Source: Adiantum capillus-veneris
Lineage: Eukaryota; Streptophyta; Polypodiopsida; Polypodiales; Pteridaceae
Direction of reading: 5' to 3'
Assembly: GCA_014529385.2 (NCBI GenBank)
Contig: CM043971.1
Coordinates: 93,967,840 to 94,031,839 of the forward strand
Length of the DNA: 64,000 bases
Translations under genes and position numbers: made by a program
Shown here: positions 1 through 10,964 of the stretch, one piece after another
Layout of the letters: each line of letters begins with the position of its first letter
How positions within the stretch are numbered: the first letter of the stretch is position 1
Notes under the pieces: model-generated
The model's input: only the letters and a program-made list of their open reading frames with translations
Database searches by the model: none
What the model was told of the DNA's origin: nothing

Positions 1-1827
1 GACATTTGGTTTGATCTCAAGGAGTTTTCTGGAGTAGCTACTTTCTTTTTGGACCCCGATGGCTTCTTTGGCAAACATGATCCTCAAGTCTTCCTATTCT
101 TAGCAGTTCGAGTTTATTGATGATGTGATTCTCTTCGAGTCTCGAGTTCCTTGAGATTCAGGTTTTGCTATTCAGTTACTCCGGGTTGTCTCAGATTTCT
201 TTCTGGTGGTACTTATTCTCCTTTCCCAGGATTGAGTAGGAATGGGGCTTCCTATCTGAGGGGAAGTTCTCAGCTTTAGCTCTGGAGCTTTTAGTGATAG
301 TGTTTTCTTTGTTCCAATGTGGAGTTGAGTTAGTTGTTACCTGAGAGCGTACTTTTTGAGGATACTTCTCTTTCAGAGAAGGCTTCTAGGTTATTAACTT
401 CAATCGACTACCGGTGCTACATTCAACGGACTGTTATGCATGATGTCTTCTAGTCCTTGGTTTCCTTGCCCATTTCTTGCGGCTTTGGATGGTGTTCTTT
501 AGCCCACAATGCAACTAGTATCTTGATGGATTTTCTTCTTAAGCCACTTCGGTGGTTTCTTCATCTTTCGGATTTGTGGTGTGACGATTGCTCTTCTCAG
601 TACATCCGAGCAGTAGTTCCTATGCCTTGTCTTCCAGATTGATTTGAAGATTGTACCATTCAGTACACACCTACTTCCCTTATCCTTAGACTGGCATGTT
701 GTTTCGTACAAGTGGATAGTGGTCCTTCTTGGACTAGGAACCTGTTACAGCTAGTCGACATTCTTCAAAGTGGGGAGACGGTCTTCTTGGTTCTCCGATG
801 GTTCTAGGTCCCAGAGGTATATTCTCTTTCAGATTTACCTATCTCGGGTGCCCGAATTACATAGGTAGAGACTGTTGGAGAGTTATGGCAGTTATCCATG
901 GCTGAGTTGTTCTCCCTTCAGAGGGGAATGTGAACCACCTTGGGATTTAGTTTCCGCAGACTTCTTCCTTTCAGTTCTAGTTGTTCCATGTGCAGCTGAC
1001 ACAATTGACACTCTATTTGGTGGCTTTCTATAGCACCTTGTTCTTGGGTGTAGGGCCTGTTGATCTTGTTGTGTTAGCTGTAGCCTCAGTATTGATGTGT
1101 GTCCTTTTTGCTGGATGTTTGTTCCTGATTCACTTTGAGAGGGGTGATATCCTCTCAGGATGTGTTCCAGACAAATGAAGATTAGTAGCAGTTTCACTCT
1201 CAGTTCCGATGAAGTTCCTTCAGATACAGTTTGCAGCTCATCATTCTATATGGTGGTTGGTGAAGCTCTTTAGTTCTTCATCATCGGACAATTGACTTCT
1301 CAGTAGCTTTGGTTGTCCCATTCTTTGGACTTCTCGTAGCAACTTGGAGATTTTGGCATGTGGTATATGATTGGAGTTGCAGGTTTCCAAGTCTTTCCTC
1401 GAGGGTGGAGCACTTTAGAGTTGGGAAATGATCCGGACACAATAAGTTTATGCTTTTACCTTGAGTTTTGATGCATTCTCTCTGGAGCGATCAACAACAA
1501 TAAATTTTGCAGACGCTGGTTGTGCGACTTTTGAGTCAGTTGAGATGAGGAGATTCTTGTCAGAGCTGGATTTACTTCCAGCAGACAGCATGTTACTTCT
1601 TGGATGTCTTTCAGGGGTAGTGGTTGGATGGTATAGTGGCCACGTATTGTTCGATCTCGGAGTTCTGTAGCTGATATCCTCGTCCACTAAACCCTCTCTT
1701 TTACAACTGCAGATTTCTCACTCTAGCTTCCTGGTCCGTCTTCCTTTCCTAGAGCTGAGAGTGGGTGTTATAGTTCAGGCTTCTCTCTGGATTCGTATAG
1801 TCGGTCCTAGTTTCTCCTAGGGATAGG
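1..1827 (+). mobile_element. LTR-X copy 1, non-coding internal region (partial)
   Basis: This stretch aligns along its length with 29.2-31.05 kb, the internal part of a second copy of the same element, in the same order and strand; for example the block near 470-600 matches 29745-29880. It ends just before an LTR that starts TGTTAGGGAG. No reading frame longer than about 100 codons occurs and I recognise no gag or pol motif, so this looks like the 3' half of a non-autonomous LTR retrotransposon. The 5' part lies outside the window. That it moves using proteins of another element is inference. Confidence 0.7.
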
Positions 1828-2811
1828 TGTTAGGGAGTGAGGGCTGTTTTGTGGTTGTGCCTGGCCAGTGTGAGGTTGTTTTCTCATGTTGGGTTGGGTT
1901 TAGCCATGTTTAGCCTTGGTTTTTGGCTTGGTTCCATGGCCATGCAAGCTCTTGATGCCCTAGGTATTTTGCCACTAGTGCACTATGTCGCTCACATGCC
2001 TATTATCCCGTTTATTCTCTTTTTTTCCTCTTTCCATGGTTGTGAGGGCTGGGAGAGGTATATAGGTGAGTAGGGGGAGCCCTTAGACATTGTAGACCAG
2101 CCCCAGAGTGGGGTGCTTTTCCTTGGGTGCCATAATGGGCATGCTTAGGAGGCCAGTGGGCGGCAGAGATAGCAGCATGCCTAGCATTTTTGAGCATCTG
2201 ATTCTCTTGCGTTTTTGGGCTGCCTTGGGGGTGTTGCAAATCTCCAATGCCGGCAGCTTTTCCCTCACCTTGCGATGGTCAGCAGGAGGTTCTCATCCCT
2301 AGTGTTTTTCCTCAGGGCAACTTGTGGAGGGCATGGAGAGGAGAGATCCCAGATTCCCTAGAGGGCAGCCATGCTTTTATGGTTGCCTTGAGGCCCATCT
2401 CTCTCCCTCCACTCAGATCTGCCTTTCAGCTAAGAGGAATTGCAGGTTGCTTTGTTCCCAGAGCTTCTAGGGGTGCTAGCGAGTGTTGTGGCCGTGTCAG
2501 TGGTCTCGTGTGCAGAATCAGTTGGCAATGTCAGTAGCAGTCGCAATTGTGTGTACCTCGGGGCTATCCATTGTTCTATGCCGGACCACCCTTGGTCACT
2601 TGTATGAGCATGGAGAGCCTCTCTCTCTCTCTCTCTCTCCCTCTCTCTCTCTCTCAGATGTCACGTCTCTTTCTACCTCAATGATCTTCTCCGCAAGTGC
2701 CTTGTTCATGTATGTTGCATTGCAACTGTTCTAGATCAGAGTCGAGGTGTCCACCGGATCACGAGCCAGTTCTTGTCTTCATTGCATCTTTCGCTGCTGC
2801 TACCTTTGATA
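1828..2811 (+). repeat. 3' LTR of LTR-X copy 1
   Basis: Starts TGTTAGGGAG after a purine-rich stretch and ends near CTTTGATA, equivalent to the CTTTGACA that immediately precedes the primer site at 27800 in copy 2. The length is about 985 bp. It contains a (CT)n run at 2619-2655. The 3' edge abuts LINE D coding remains on the minus strand, so this LTR element apparently inserted into LINE D. The target duplication cannot be checked because the other end is outside the window. Confidence 0.72.
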
Positions 2812-4940
2812 GACGTGCACCTCCCTCATATCTCGTAGCTGAAGGCTCTGAATCTCCTCGGGAAGTGCTGTAAACTGCAGCCAACCGTCAAAATTATGGA
2901 TTGGATCCTCTACCATGGGACCCCAAGAGAGGTGAGGACAGCTACCAATTATGTGACTTTGTTGTGTGCTGACCAAGGTGTTCTATGTAAGTTGCTGCCT
3001 CAAGCGCTCCTGAGTGCATGTGGGTTGGTGTTGCTCAAGGCCACTCTGCAGCTCCTCCCAAGACCGAAGCAGGTTCACAACAAAACAGTCCTGCCATCTC
3101 CTGCTCATGCCCACTGTGCGCAACTATGTGAAAATCCAGTGAGTGGAGGGATCCATGGGACCCGTTTGTGGGACCTGGGTATGAATCTCGTGAAGCAGCA
3201 GCTCCTTCCAGGGGTCCTTCCATGAAAGGAGACCTTTGCCAATAAGCTTCCCAAGGAGGCTCTACTCTCCCGTGTTGGGTCGATGATCCCCAACCCACCC
3301 TGAGAGCAAGGTAAAGTAATGACCTGCTAGGAAACTTTGGCCCAACTTTGGCCCGAGCCGACTGTGTCTCACCCTGACCACAAAAAGTTCTTGATCAATC
3401 GCTTCAACTTGTTGATACAAGAACTCGAGAAAATCCAGTAAGACGTGATGTACCACATAGTAGTCAGAAGTACTTGGTTGGCCCTACAACCCTGATAGCA
3501 GGAGACATCCGTGCCAAACTCCGATGGAGCAATTTCCTCCTGATGGAAAAGAGGAGAGGGCAATCTACTGCTTTGGTGACACATCTAGACCAACTTGACA
3601 ACCCATGTAATGAACTGGCGTCCTTGGAGGGATCCACCCTAAACCCTCTCCAGGCGACCCTGAGATCCACCCTAAACCCTCTCCAGGCGACAAATAGGGC
3701 ATCGGAGACTACCAACCCAAAAAACCACTGCCTTGGCTAGTTAATCAATGCTCTCGACGCACAATAGAACACCTCAAGAGACTGCTCACACCCTTTAGAA
3801 ACATGCATGATTCATCAGCAAACTCAGCGTCCAAGAGCTCATCGCTCCGAATAGGTAGATGTAGTCCATGCAATCGAACCTCCTGTGAAGACAAAAATCT
3901 ACTCATTGCCTCAGCATAGAAAAGGAACAGGAAGGGGGCAAGAGAGCAGCCGACGTACTGACCGTGTAAGCATGTAACGTTCCCCTCTTCCCCCTACCAT
4001 CAGCACCAGACTGTGCGCACACCTGTAGAGAGCTGACACCCCTCTAATCCATGCATCTGAAAAGCCCATCTGTCGCATAGTACCCTCAAGGAAGTCCTAG
4101 TCAACTCTGTCATAAGCGTTCGCAAAGTCGAGAAGGAGCACCACAAGATCCTCTCCCTGAGGACGAGCGAGAGCAATCGCCTCCCAAAAGGTGAAAATGT
4201 TGTCAAGGATGCTACCCTCCTTGACAAAGCCTGTATGTGTCTCATGTATGATCCTCTCAAGTGGCGTTTGAATTCTCAAGCAGAGCCTTTGTGATGGGCC
4301 ACCACTGCCGAATCTCATCCAAAGATCCCCCCACCTTGGGGATAAGATAAATCAAATTCTCGCTCATGCTATCTGGTATCTCCCCAATGTGCAGAATGTG
4401 CTGGTATGCTTTACATAAGTCGAGACCAAGAACCTTCCAATACTCCAAGAAGAAATGGGGGGCCAAACCATCCTCCCTTGGGCAACTACCCCGGGGGAGT
4501 GCCCTCAGAGCCTCTTGAAGCTCCTGTGGCTGGAGTGGGCTCTCAAGCCTCTGGAGCATCTTCTCAGTGACTAAGCAAGGCATCTTTGCCCACACTTGCT
4601 CTCTGCATGCATCTTAGCGCTGTGACTGTGGCTCGGCTGAAAGTAACTTGCGGTAAAAGTCAGTAGCATATCATTGGGCTCTATAGCAACAAATCCATTT
4701 GGTCTCCTCAACTGGCTAACACTCGTATGCGCATGACGGAGACTCACCATCTCAAAAAACTCACTAGTGACCATGTCTCCCACTTGAGTCCACTGAGAAG
4801 CGTGACGATGGAAGGAAAACTCGTGGTGCCGCTCCGCAATGGCAGTAGGTGTATGCATGACTATTGCGGACTCATGGCAGTAGGCCATTGTGGGTAAAGG
4901 TATTATTGTGCTAGGCAGGGCCCAATGGGTCACCATGCAG
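2812..4940 (-). pseudogene. LINE D reverse transcriptase and post-RT region
   Basis: The reverse transcriptase part of LINE D ORF2, in several frames. From the N side, a linker segment with EFFEM (4740s) matches the LINE A segment KDFFAAH. RT blocks follow: CPREDGLAPHFFLEYW, SENLIYLIPKVGG, HTGFVKEGSILDNIFTF and LLLDFANAYDRVD. After that come ANQVLLTTMWYITSYW and KNFLWSG, the conserved region behind the polymerase of plant L1 elements. The YADD catalytic block is not visible and probably lies in the damaged stretch near 3760-4000. A 33-bp offset duplication at 3631-3696 adds 11 codons. It would have copied the element RNA at the target site; now non-functional. Confidence 0.78.
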
Positions 4941-5013
4941 GTTCAAGGTAGCCTTGTGGAGCGATGATAAATTTGAGCGCTTCTGCCTATGTAGCAGCAA
5001 CGCTCGCCATTAA

Positions 5014-5079
5014 AAATTTCAAGATCAATAAAATCAACCACTTTCGCTAGTGCCACGTAGGCACTAGGGCTTGAAATTT
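5014..5079. repeat. Nested inverted repeats at the inversion edge
   Basis: AAATTTCAAG at 5014-5023 pairs with CTTGAAATTT at 5070-5079. Inside lies a perfect 8-bp stem CTAGTGCC/GGCACTAG (5047-5054 with 5060-5067) around the loop ACGTA. It sits between the RT part and the inverted endonuclease part of LINE D. It could be the scar of a small inverted-repeat element or of the rearrangement; the role is unknown. Confidence 0.5.
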
Positions 5080-5084
5080 AACCC

Positions 5085-5608
5085 AATCGAGCCTTGTGGG
5101 CTTCTTGAACATTTATGTGCCCAACTTTATGAGTGCACGGGCTGAGTTTTAGTCACACATTGTGGAGTCTTTGCCTCATGTAGTGCAGTGGTGCATTGGG
5201 GGGGACTTCAACATGCTAGACGACCCTTTGGATAGGGTTGGGGGCAGCCATGCCATTGTACACTGGGCTGAGTTTGCTGCTTGGGAGCACCTATGTATGA
5301 CTTTGAGGATATCGAATGTATAGCAGCATGCAGGCTTTGTGCGGTCCTCAAACAACCTCGCTTTCTCTTGGTTCGATCGCAGAGTAGGAGGGGTGAATCT
5401 ATCCAGGATAGATCGTTTTTACGCTAGCGATCGCATCTGTGACATGGGCGGTTCATTATGCATTGTAGGAGGGACTACATTTTCAGACCATGCGCTAGTG
5501 ATTCTTACCTTGTCAGATAGGCAATGGAGTCGTAGTCTCATGCTTTGCATTCCAAAGAGGATTTTGCTGGATAAAGAGCTCAGAGAGCAAGCTATGGTGC
5601 TCTGTTAA
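5085..5608 (+). pseudogene. LINE D endonuclease, C-terminal half, inverted
   Basis: On the plus strand this encodes the C-terminal half of an APE-type LINE endonuclease: WCIGGDFNMLDDPLDR with the GDFN metal-site motif, SWFDRRVGG, SRIDRFYAS and FSDHALVILTL with the SDH catalytic motif. Endonucleases of this family nick the target DNA to prime reverse transcription. It lies opposite in strand to the endonuclease N-terminal part on its right (5790-5610) and to the RT on its left, so it is an in-place inversion. One stop interrupts the reading near 5323. Strand and domain order are read directly; the mechanism of inversion is inferred. Confidence 0.8.
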
Positions 5609-5609
5609 C

Positions 5610-5790
5610 GGCCACGCAAGGTCTGTCCACAACGCCGAATAAGGCTCTCACAAATGTGATGCTCCTGAAGCATAAGGATATCTATAGCGCCTCCCACAAG
5701 GCATCTTTGAAGCTCCTGTCTCCCTTTGGCGTAACAAGTGGATCCACCAAGCCCCTACACATTCTATGAGACAATCCTCATGGAGTCAGT
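5610..5790 (-). pseudogene. LINE D endonuclease, N-terminal start
   Basis: The minus strand reads MRIVS, stop, NV, stop, GLGG and then GAIDILMLQEHHI, the usual start of an APE-type LINE endonuclease (compare LHVLSWNANGL and VDILLVQEHKI in LINE A). LQEHH carries the conserved catalytic Glu. Both early stops are TAG where TGG or a CAG/AGG-type codon is expected. The reading stops at 5610, where the sequence switches to the inverted C-terminal half. Confidence 0.75.
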
Positions 5791-6600
5791 GAGAGAAAAC
5801 TGCTGCTGTCGAAAAAACAACCTTGCAATCTTCGAGGCCGGCTTGGATAGGGAGTAATCTGCATCTGAGCGGCCCCGAGATAGGCATGCATGAAGTGTTT
5901 GTCCAACCCATGCCCAAGATGAGGGTGCAGCTCGAAGAGCTATATCCGCTGTCCGGGTATCCTCATGTACATATACATAGCAAGGCGCACTCTGAAATAG
6001 TATACCACAATGTGTCTATAACTTGCTGCATCAGGCGGTGTCAAAGGGAACTTGCCAGCGGTCATAGGGTCTGTATCAAGTTTGTCACTCCTAAGTCCCA
6101 CGTGTGATGAGAGAACTCAAGAGCCTGGACGTGGAGCCAATCTAGCACTATATGCATAGTCCACTTTGTGTGATCCTTGCCACACAGTGGGAAAGAGAAA
6201 CAGACTGTGTTGTCCAGGGACCTGTGCACCTCTAGCTATGAGAAACAGAACATGTACTTTGCAATGGGTCCCCAAGAAAGTGCGTAAAGTCGTAATCAAA
6301 GAAGTCCCATCGTCCGCGGATGTCAAAGCTCGTCAGCCCACGAGGGACTGATGCAAAAGAAGAATCTTGCACCAATAGTGGCATCCTCATGAAGGGTCGT
6401 CTCTCCCTCACCATTCGGCTCATGGCCAAAGCACTGCCAAGAGATCTTCAAGATGCTGAGGAGTGTCCTGTTGCTTGAGCCAATGGTGGCGGGCAAGGAG
6501 GCGAGGCTGAGGGGCTAGTTGGGGAGCTGGGAGGGGCAGGAGGGGAGGGAGAGGTGGAGGTGGAATCCATAGGTGGCGGAGGGGGGGGTGGGGGGGGGGG
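5791..6600 (-). pseudogene. LINE D ORF1 C-terminal part and ORF1/ORF2 spacer
   Basis: The minus strand begins (right side) with a proline/serine-rich stretch, continuous in character with the proline-rich stretch at 8370-8440 on the other side of the TRIM insertion, and then a poorly conserved stretch full of stops up to the endonuclease start. By position it equals the ORF1 tail of LINE A (about 12230-12760). I cannot assign a fold to it. The poly-G tract at 6583-6600 (poly-Pro on the minus strand) marks the TRIM insertion point. Confidence 0.5.
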
Positions 6601-6601
6601 T

Positions 6602-6966
6602 TGTAACAGACTTGGACACTCCAAGCAAGAATCTACCGCGACACGACAGGAATTCACTTCAAAACAATTCACAATTTGATTCGACACCGTCCCGGCGGAG
6701 TTCCGTGCCAAGAGATATTGGCCCCAAAGACCGGTGCCCCTTTCGGTATTTCTTTTTATATCAAATCCGTTGCCAAAGTACAAGGGAGTGGTTGGGTCTC
6801 ACTCTTAGACTATGCGTCCAGATGCTCTGAGAAGTGGGAGCCCAAACCACTCTTTTAGAGGTTACAAGGGATGCCAAAAGCAGAGCCCCAACAGCTGTCT
6901 TAAAAACTTCAAAAAATAAAGCAATTCCACTCTCAAGCCTTCTTGAGTAAAATAAAGCAATTCAAT

Positions 6967-7034
<68 letters not shown>

Positions 7035-7251
7035 AATTGCGTGGAATAAAGCAAGCCAGCTTTTTGCGTAGAAGAAACTGCCGTACAGCTGCCCGCAAAA
7101 CACGCCGCAAAACGGGAGGGCTGCCGTATAGTCATGCCACGTCAGCACTCCACGTGAATTTTGGAAATTTGCAGCAGCCATATCAGCATAGCAGCCAGCC
7201 GGGGCAGATGTGTGTTTGTACCATGGGCAGCCACGTCACCGGTTTGTGACA
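6602..7251 (-). repeat. TRIM 3' LTR
   Basis: Direct repeat partner of 7729-8366. It contains a (CT)n run at 6970-7031. Near 6722-6756 is a module which on the minus strand reads as a TATAAA/AATAAA-like stretch, then GAAATACCG and GGGGCGCCAG; the same module is in the gypsy G1-G3 LTRs. It probably marks the poly(A) signal and start of R. Confidence 0.8.
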
Positions 7252-7728
7252 TACCCCCCTCTTGAAAGCATTGTAATCGCCCTCGCTTACGCCTGCAAAA
7301 CAGACAGAGGCCATAAATTGTCTTAGCAGACACTGACTGTTAGTACCGACGCACTAGAAACACACATCTAGCACATGTACCAATCGACAGTCACATCACA
7401 TGACATCACAGGACATCACTTGACATCACAGGACATGACATGACAAATCACATTCAAAATTCATTCGGATCTCAGACCATGATTATTCGGCAACATATTT
7501 AGCAATCGTTTTGTTGCATCGTCAACCAATCGTCGACGCTCCATCTCTTCAGTCTCCGCCTGAGTAGGCCGAGGCGGGCCATACTCCTCGTGAGAGTCTT
7601 CTTCGTGATCTCTTCCCGCATCTCCAGATGTGGAGGAAGTCGATTGATCTCTGTCTGAATCCATAAGTGTCGCTAGAAAAAGGATTGGATTTCCTGGTAG
7701 AAGAGAAATCGCCACGCCGTGATACCAT
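7252..7728 (-). other. TRIM internal region with primer site and polypurine tract
   Basis: 477 bp. The minus strand has a primer-binding-like TGGTATCACGGC next to the 5' LTR, offset by one base, and the polypurine tract next to the 3' LTR. A short frame at 7461-7751 has acidic and Arg-rich stretches but resembles no known protein. A 7-10 bp repeated phrase (GACATCAC/GACATGAC) occurs at 7395-7445. Confidence 0.6.
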
Positions 7729-8095
7729 TGTAACAGACTTGGACACTCCAAGTCAAGAATCTACCGCGACACGACAGGAATTTACTCCAAAACAGTTCAC
7801 AATTTGATTCGACACCGGCCGGCGGAGTCCCATGCCAAGAGATATTGGCCCCAAAGACTGGCGCCCCTTTCGGTATTTCTTTTTATATTAAATCTGTTGC
7901 CAAAGTACAAGGGAGTGGTTGGGTCTCACTCTCGGACTCTGCCTCCAGATGCTTTGAGAAGTGGGAGCCCAAACCACTCTTTTAAAGGTTTTACAAGGGA
8001 TGCCAAAAGCAGAGCCCCAAAAACTGTCCCAAAAACTTTCAAAAATAAAGCAATTCCACTCTCAAGTCTTCTTGAGTAAAATAAAACAATTCAAA

Positions 8096-8146
<51 letters not shown>

Positions 8147-8366
8147 ATTGCGTGAAATAATGCAGGCCAGCTTTTTGCATAGAGGAAACTACCGTACAGC
8201 TGCCCACAAAACGCACCGCAAAACGCGGTGGCTGCCGTACAGTCATGCCACGTCAGCATTCCACGTGAATTCCGAAAATCTGCAGCAACCACATCAGCAT
8301 AGCAGCCAGCCGGGGCAGGTGTGTGTGTGTGTGTACCATGGGCAGCCACGTCACCAGATTGTGACG
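7729..8366 (-). repeat. TRIM 5' LTR
   Basis: Matches 6602-7251 with scattered substitutions and a shorter (CT)n run (8100-8145). The outer end reads GTGACGGG where the partner has GTGACATA, so its terminal base pair is changed. The right flank is a 14-base G run. Confidence 0.8.
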
Positions 8367-8379
8367 GGAAGGGGGGGGG

Positions 8380-9356
8380 GGGGGACTTGCGGTGGCCAGG
8401 CTGAGGTGGACGGAGATTCCTTAGGCACATCCTGCTGTAGAGGGTCAAAACGGTTCGTTGTAGGAACCCACTGCTGCTGGCTGGTCATCAGGAGAGCCTG
8501 TATGGCGAGCCTGTCCCTAACGGAGATGGCCATGTACCTGGCACCTGCTGCCAACCATCAACTGATCGGCCACCCATCTTTGAAGAAGTGCCATCATGTG
8601 CACTATGGGTGTCTGTCTACTGTGTCTGGCCAGCCTTGGGGCTGAGTCTGTGATGTGGGTCGTGTCGTCCTGCGAGGACAGGCCTTCGCAAGATGGCCGA
8701 TCTGTCTGTATATGAAGCATTGGTTTGGCAATCCGGAATACTCCATGCTCTGGCGGATCCATCCACCACTCACCCTAGGGAGGACTACCTTCGAGAGAGC
8801 GTGGGTGTCCAAAACCAAAACCCGTATTGTAGGTATACGTGTTGCCTTGGCAGCGATTGAAGCTACCGTGCGAGAGGTTTCCAAGGCTGTCCCAATCTTG
8901 GATAAAAGCGGGAGGTGCTCTCTCCTTAGGTCGGAGAAGTAGACCGAAATGGGAAAATCTGCTTTCTTGACAAGAACATAAGAAGCTGGGTCGTAACCAT
9001 GGTGCCCCTGTTGAAAATGAGCCTTGGATGCTTGGATGGCTAGCGGGCTCATCGAACGACTTTGGAAGTCATCTTGGGAGTCTCAAACTCGTTTTGGTAG
9101 TAGCCGCGCTTGAGGAGCTGTATGTCAATGATCTTTTCTTCCTCTGCAAGAAGGCGGGCTTGGACGAGATCGCGCACCTCACCTCTGATGGGCATTGTGC
9201 CGATAATCTTGTAGATGATAGAGGTGGACTGAAGGCGATCCATCTCTGCTGCAAGGCTTGCTTGCTCTGTTGGCGATAAAAGCAAGTGGGCTTTGCAGGG
9301 TTGGGTGAGGGGGCTTCATCTGAGTCCCTGCAGGGCGGAACAGGAGCCTCCATCAT
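8380..9356 (-). pseudogene. LINE D ORF1: RNA-binding domain and zinc knuckle
   Basis: ORF1 of plant L1 LINEs binds the element RNA. The minus-strand remains start near 9356 (MMEAPVPPCRDSDEAP), then after a frame change LAAEMDRLQSTSIIYKIIG and QLLKRGYYQNEFE. A further frame change gives a DUF4283-like core with YVLVKKADFPISVYFSDL. Next comes the knuckle CFIYRQIGHLAKAC, in which the second Cys of the CX2CX4HX4C pattern is replaced by Tyr. The proline-rich tail runs into the TRIM insertion. At least two frameshifts. Family assignment rests on the match in order and spacing to LINE A ORF1. Confidence 0.7.
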
Positions 9357-9625
9357 TGTCTGCTGTTGTGGAGGAGGAGGATGGGTTGACGGCGAAGAAG
9401 GTGAGTCGAAGACGATAACAAAAACAAAAATGAAAAACAGAATGGACCTTCAAGAGAAGGGGGGGAGGGGAGTGTTGGGGGGGGGGGGGGGGGGGGGGAG
9501 GCAGCACGAAGGGGGAGGAGGGCGAAGGTGCAGAGCAGCAAAGAGAAAATCCGTGCATATACTTCCGTGCTGTAAAGACTTCAGTTGCTTCTATGGGACA
9601 TGACTCTACATGCATCACATATATA
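9357..9625 (-). other. LINE D 5' region with poly-G tract
   Basis: Upstream of the ORF1 remains. Contains an almost pure G run at 9477-9499 and purine-rich sequence. Minus-strand translation is proline-rich low complexity. Possibly ORF1 N-terminus or 5' UTR; no clear boundary is visible. Confidence 0.35.
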
Positions 9626-9639
9626 CTTCAAACTGTTGA

Positions 9640-10279
9640 GTCCCTTAGTCACTAATTATGGATCATTCACTCTTCTTTCGAGTTGAGTTGCTTTTTCACG
9701 TGGGTGACAGTTTCCTGGCTCATGCATCTCCCAAGAGAGCATCTATTTTATGAGGGTTCCAACATCGATCCAGTGTTCATGCTGTTGGAGATGATTAGAG
9801 AGAGGCACTTTGAGCACGATCCTGATGATAGCTAGACAAGGTGATCCACAAATATTTTGCACGATAGTCAGCATCACTTTGAGGAACATTTGGTAGGCTC
9901 GTTGCCTCCACATTCTTAGTGTGCATAGTTGGCCTTACAAGAGGTGCTCACCAGCATTTGGCTTGATCTTACCCACTCTTTGCGGAGTCAGTGGGATACA
10001 TCGGTGGGTCCCTCTCGGGTAGCAAGAGGAGTGGAGATTGCTTTTCTTTGGTGTTGGTGCATATCAGCTACTGTTTTTCACTTTTGTCAACCAACATATA
10101 AGTGGCGAAATGCTCCCCCTTAGTGGTTCTTACTACGTTCAATGAAGGAGCCTCCTTGATGTATAGCTTGATTGAGGCTGCCATCTACTATTGTCTATCC
10201 TCATGAGACCGGCTTCTTTTGACATCTCTCGGTACTTTTGTACACACTTATACAAAAATGACTTTTTTTTTTCCCCTAT

Positions 10280-10282
<3 letters not shown>
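9640..10282 (+). pseudogene. LINE A-type 3' fragment
   Basis: Aligns with the last part of LINE A: TIVSITLRNIW followed by a stop and ARCLHILS matches SVITSITLWNIWRARCLHILS around 16860-16915, and the AFGLILPTL region matches AIWLDIIHTL. The 3' tail shares a TTTTGTAC...TATACA...TGACTTTTT pattern with the LINE A end at 17250-17290. It terminates directly at (GA)n at 10283. Severely 5' truncated and full of stops. Confidence 0.72.

Positions 10283-10349
<67 letters not shown>
10283..10349. repeat. (GA)n microsatellite
   Basis: About 33 uninterrupted GA units. It starts exactly at the 3' end of the LINE A-type fragment and ends at a GC-rich minisatellite. Confidence 0.97.
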
Positions 10350-10911
<562 letters not shown>

Positions 10912-10964
10912 CCAGCTTCACTTAGACTCTTGCTTCTACCGTTTGCCAGTCTCGCCCATTCTTC

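Larger units (their letters stand above)
6602..8366 (-). mobile_element. TRIM-like miniature LTR retrotransposon
   Basis: Two direct repeats of about 650 and 638 bp (6602-7251 and 7729-8366) flank 477 bp with no recognisable gag or pol. In minus orientation the polypurine tract AAGAGGGGGGTA sits directly before the 3' LTR (7252-7264), and a primer site TGGTATCACGGC follows the 5' LTR (about 7716-7727). The LTRs start TGTCACAA and end CTGTTACA. The element lies inside the poly-G/poly-Pro part of LINE D ORF1, with G-runs on both sides, so a target duplication cannot be told apart from the tract itself. It is non-autonomous. The same polypurine tract and LTR start occur in gypsy G2 and G3, so that family may have supplied the enzymes (inference). 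Confidence 0.8.
2812..9625 (-). mobile_element. LINE D: L1-type non-LTR retrotransposon, broken
   Basis: Read on the minus strand this gives, in order: ORF1 N-terminal region with a zinc knuckle (9356-8380), a proline-rich region split by a TRIM insertion (6602-8366), the endonuclease start (about 5790-5610), an inverted endonuclease C-terminal half (5608-5085, plus strand), then reverse transcriptase (about 4940-3740) and the post-RT region (about 3740-2812). The order matches LINE A at 10910-17294. The 3' end is cut by LTR-X. Many stops and frameshifts show it is dead. The 5' limit is an estimate from the end of recognisable ORF1. Confidence 0.75.

Noticed and set aside
3631-3696. Telomere-like CCCTAAACCC repeats
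   Set aside because: Only two copies of a 28-bp match inside LINE D coding remains, 33 bp apart; a local duplication, not telomeric DNA.
2812-5608. Twin-priming 5' inversion of LINE D
   Set aside because: Fits the RT and inverted endonuclease parts, but the endonuclease start and ORF1 remain upstream in original orientation, which twin priming should have lost.
7380-7445. Short spaced repeats (GACATCAC) that might look like a CRISPR array
   Set aside because: Units are too short and irregular, there are no spacers of constant length, and the context is a plant TRIM.
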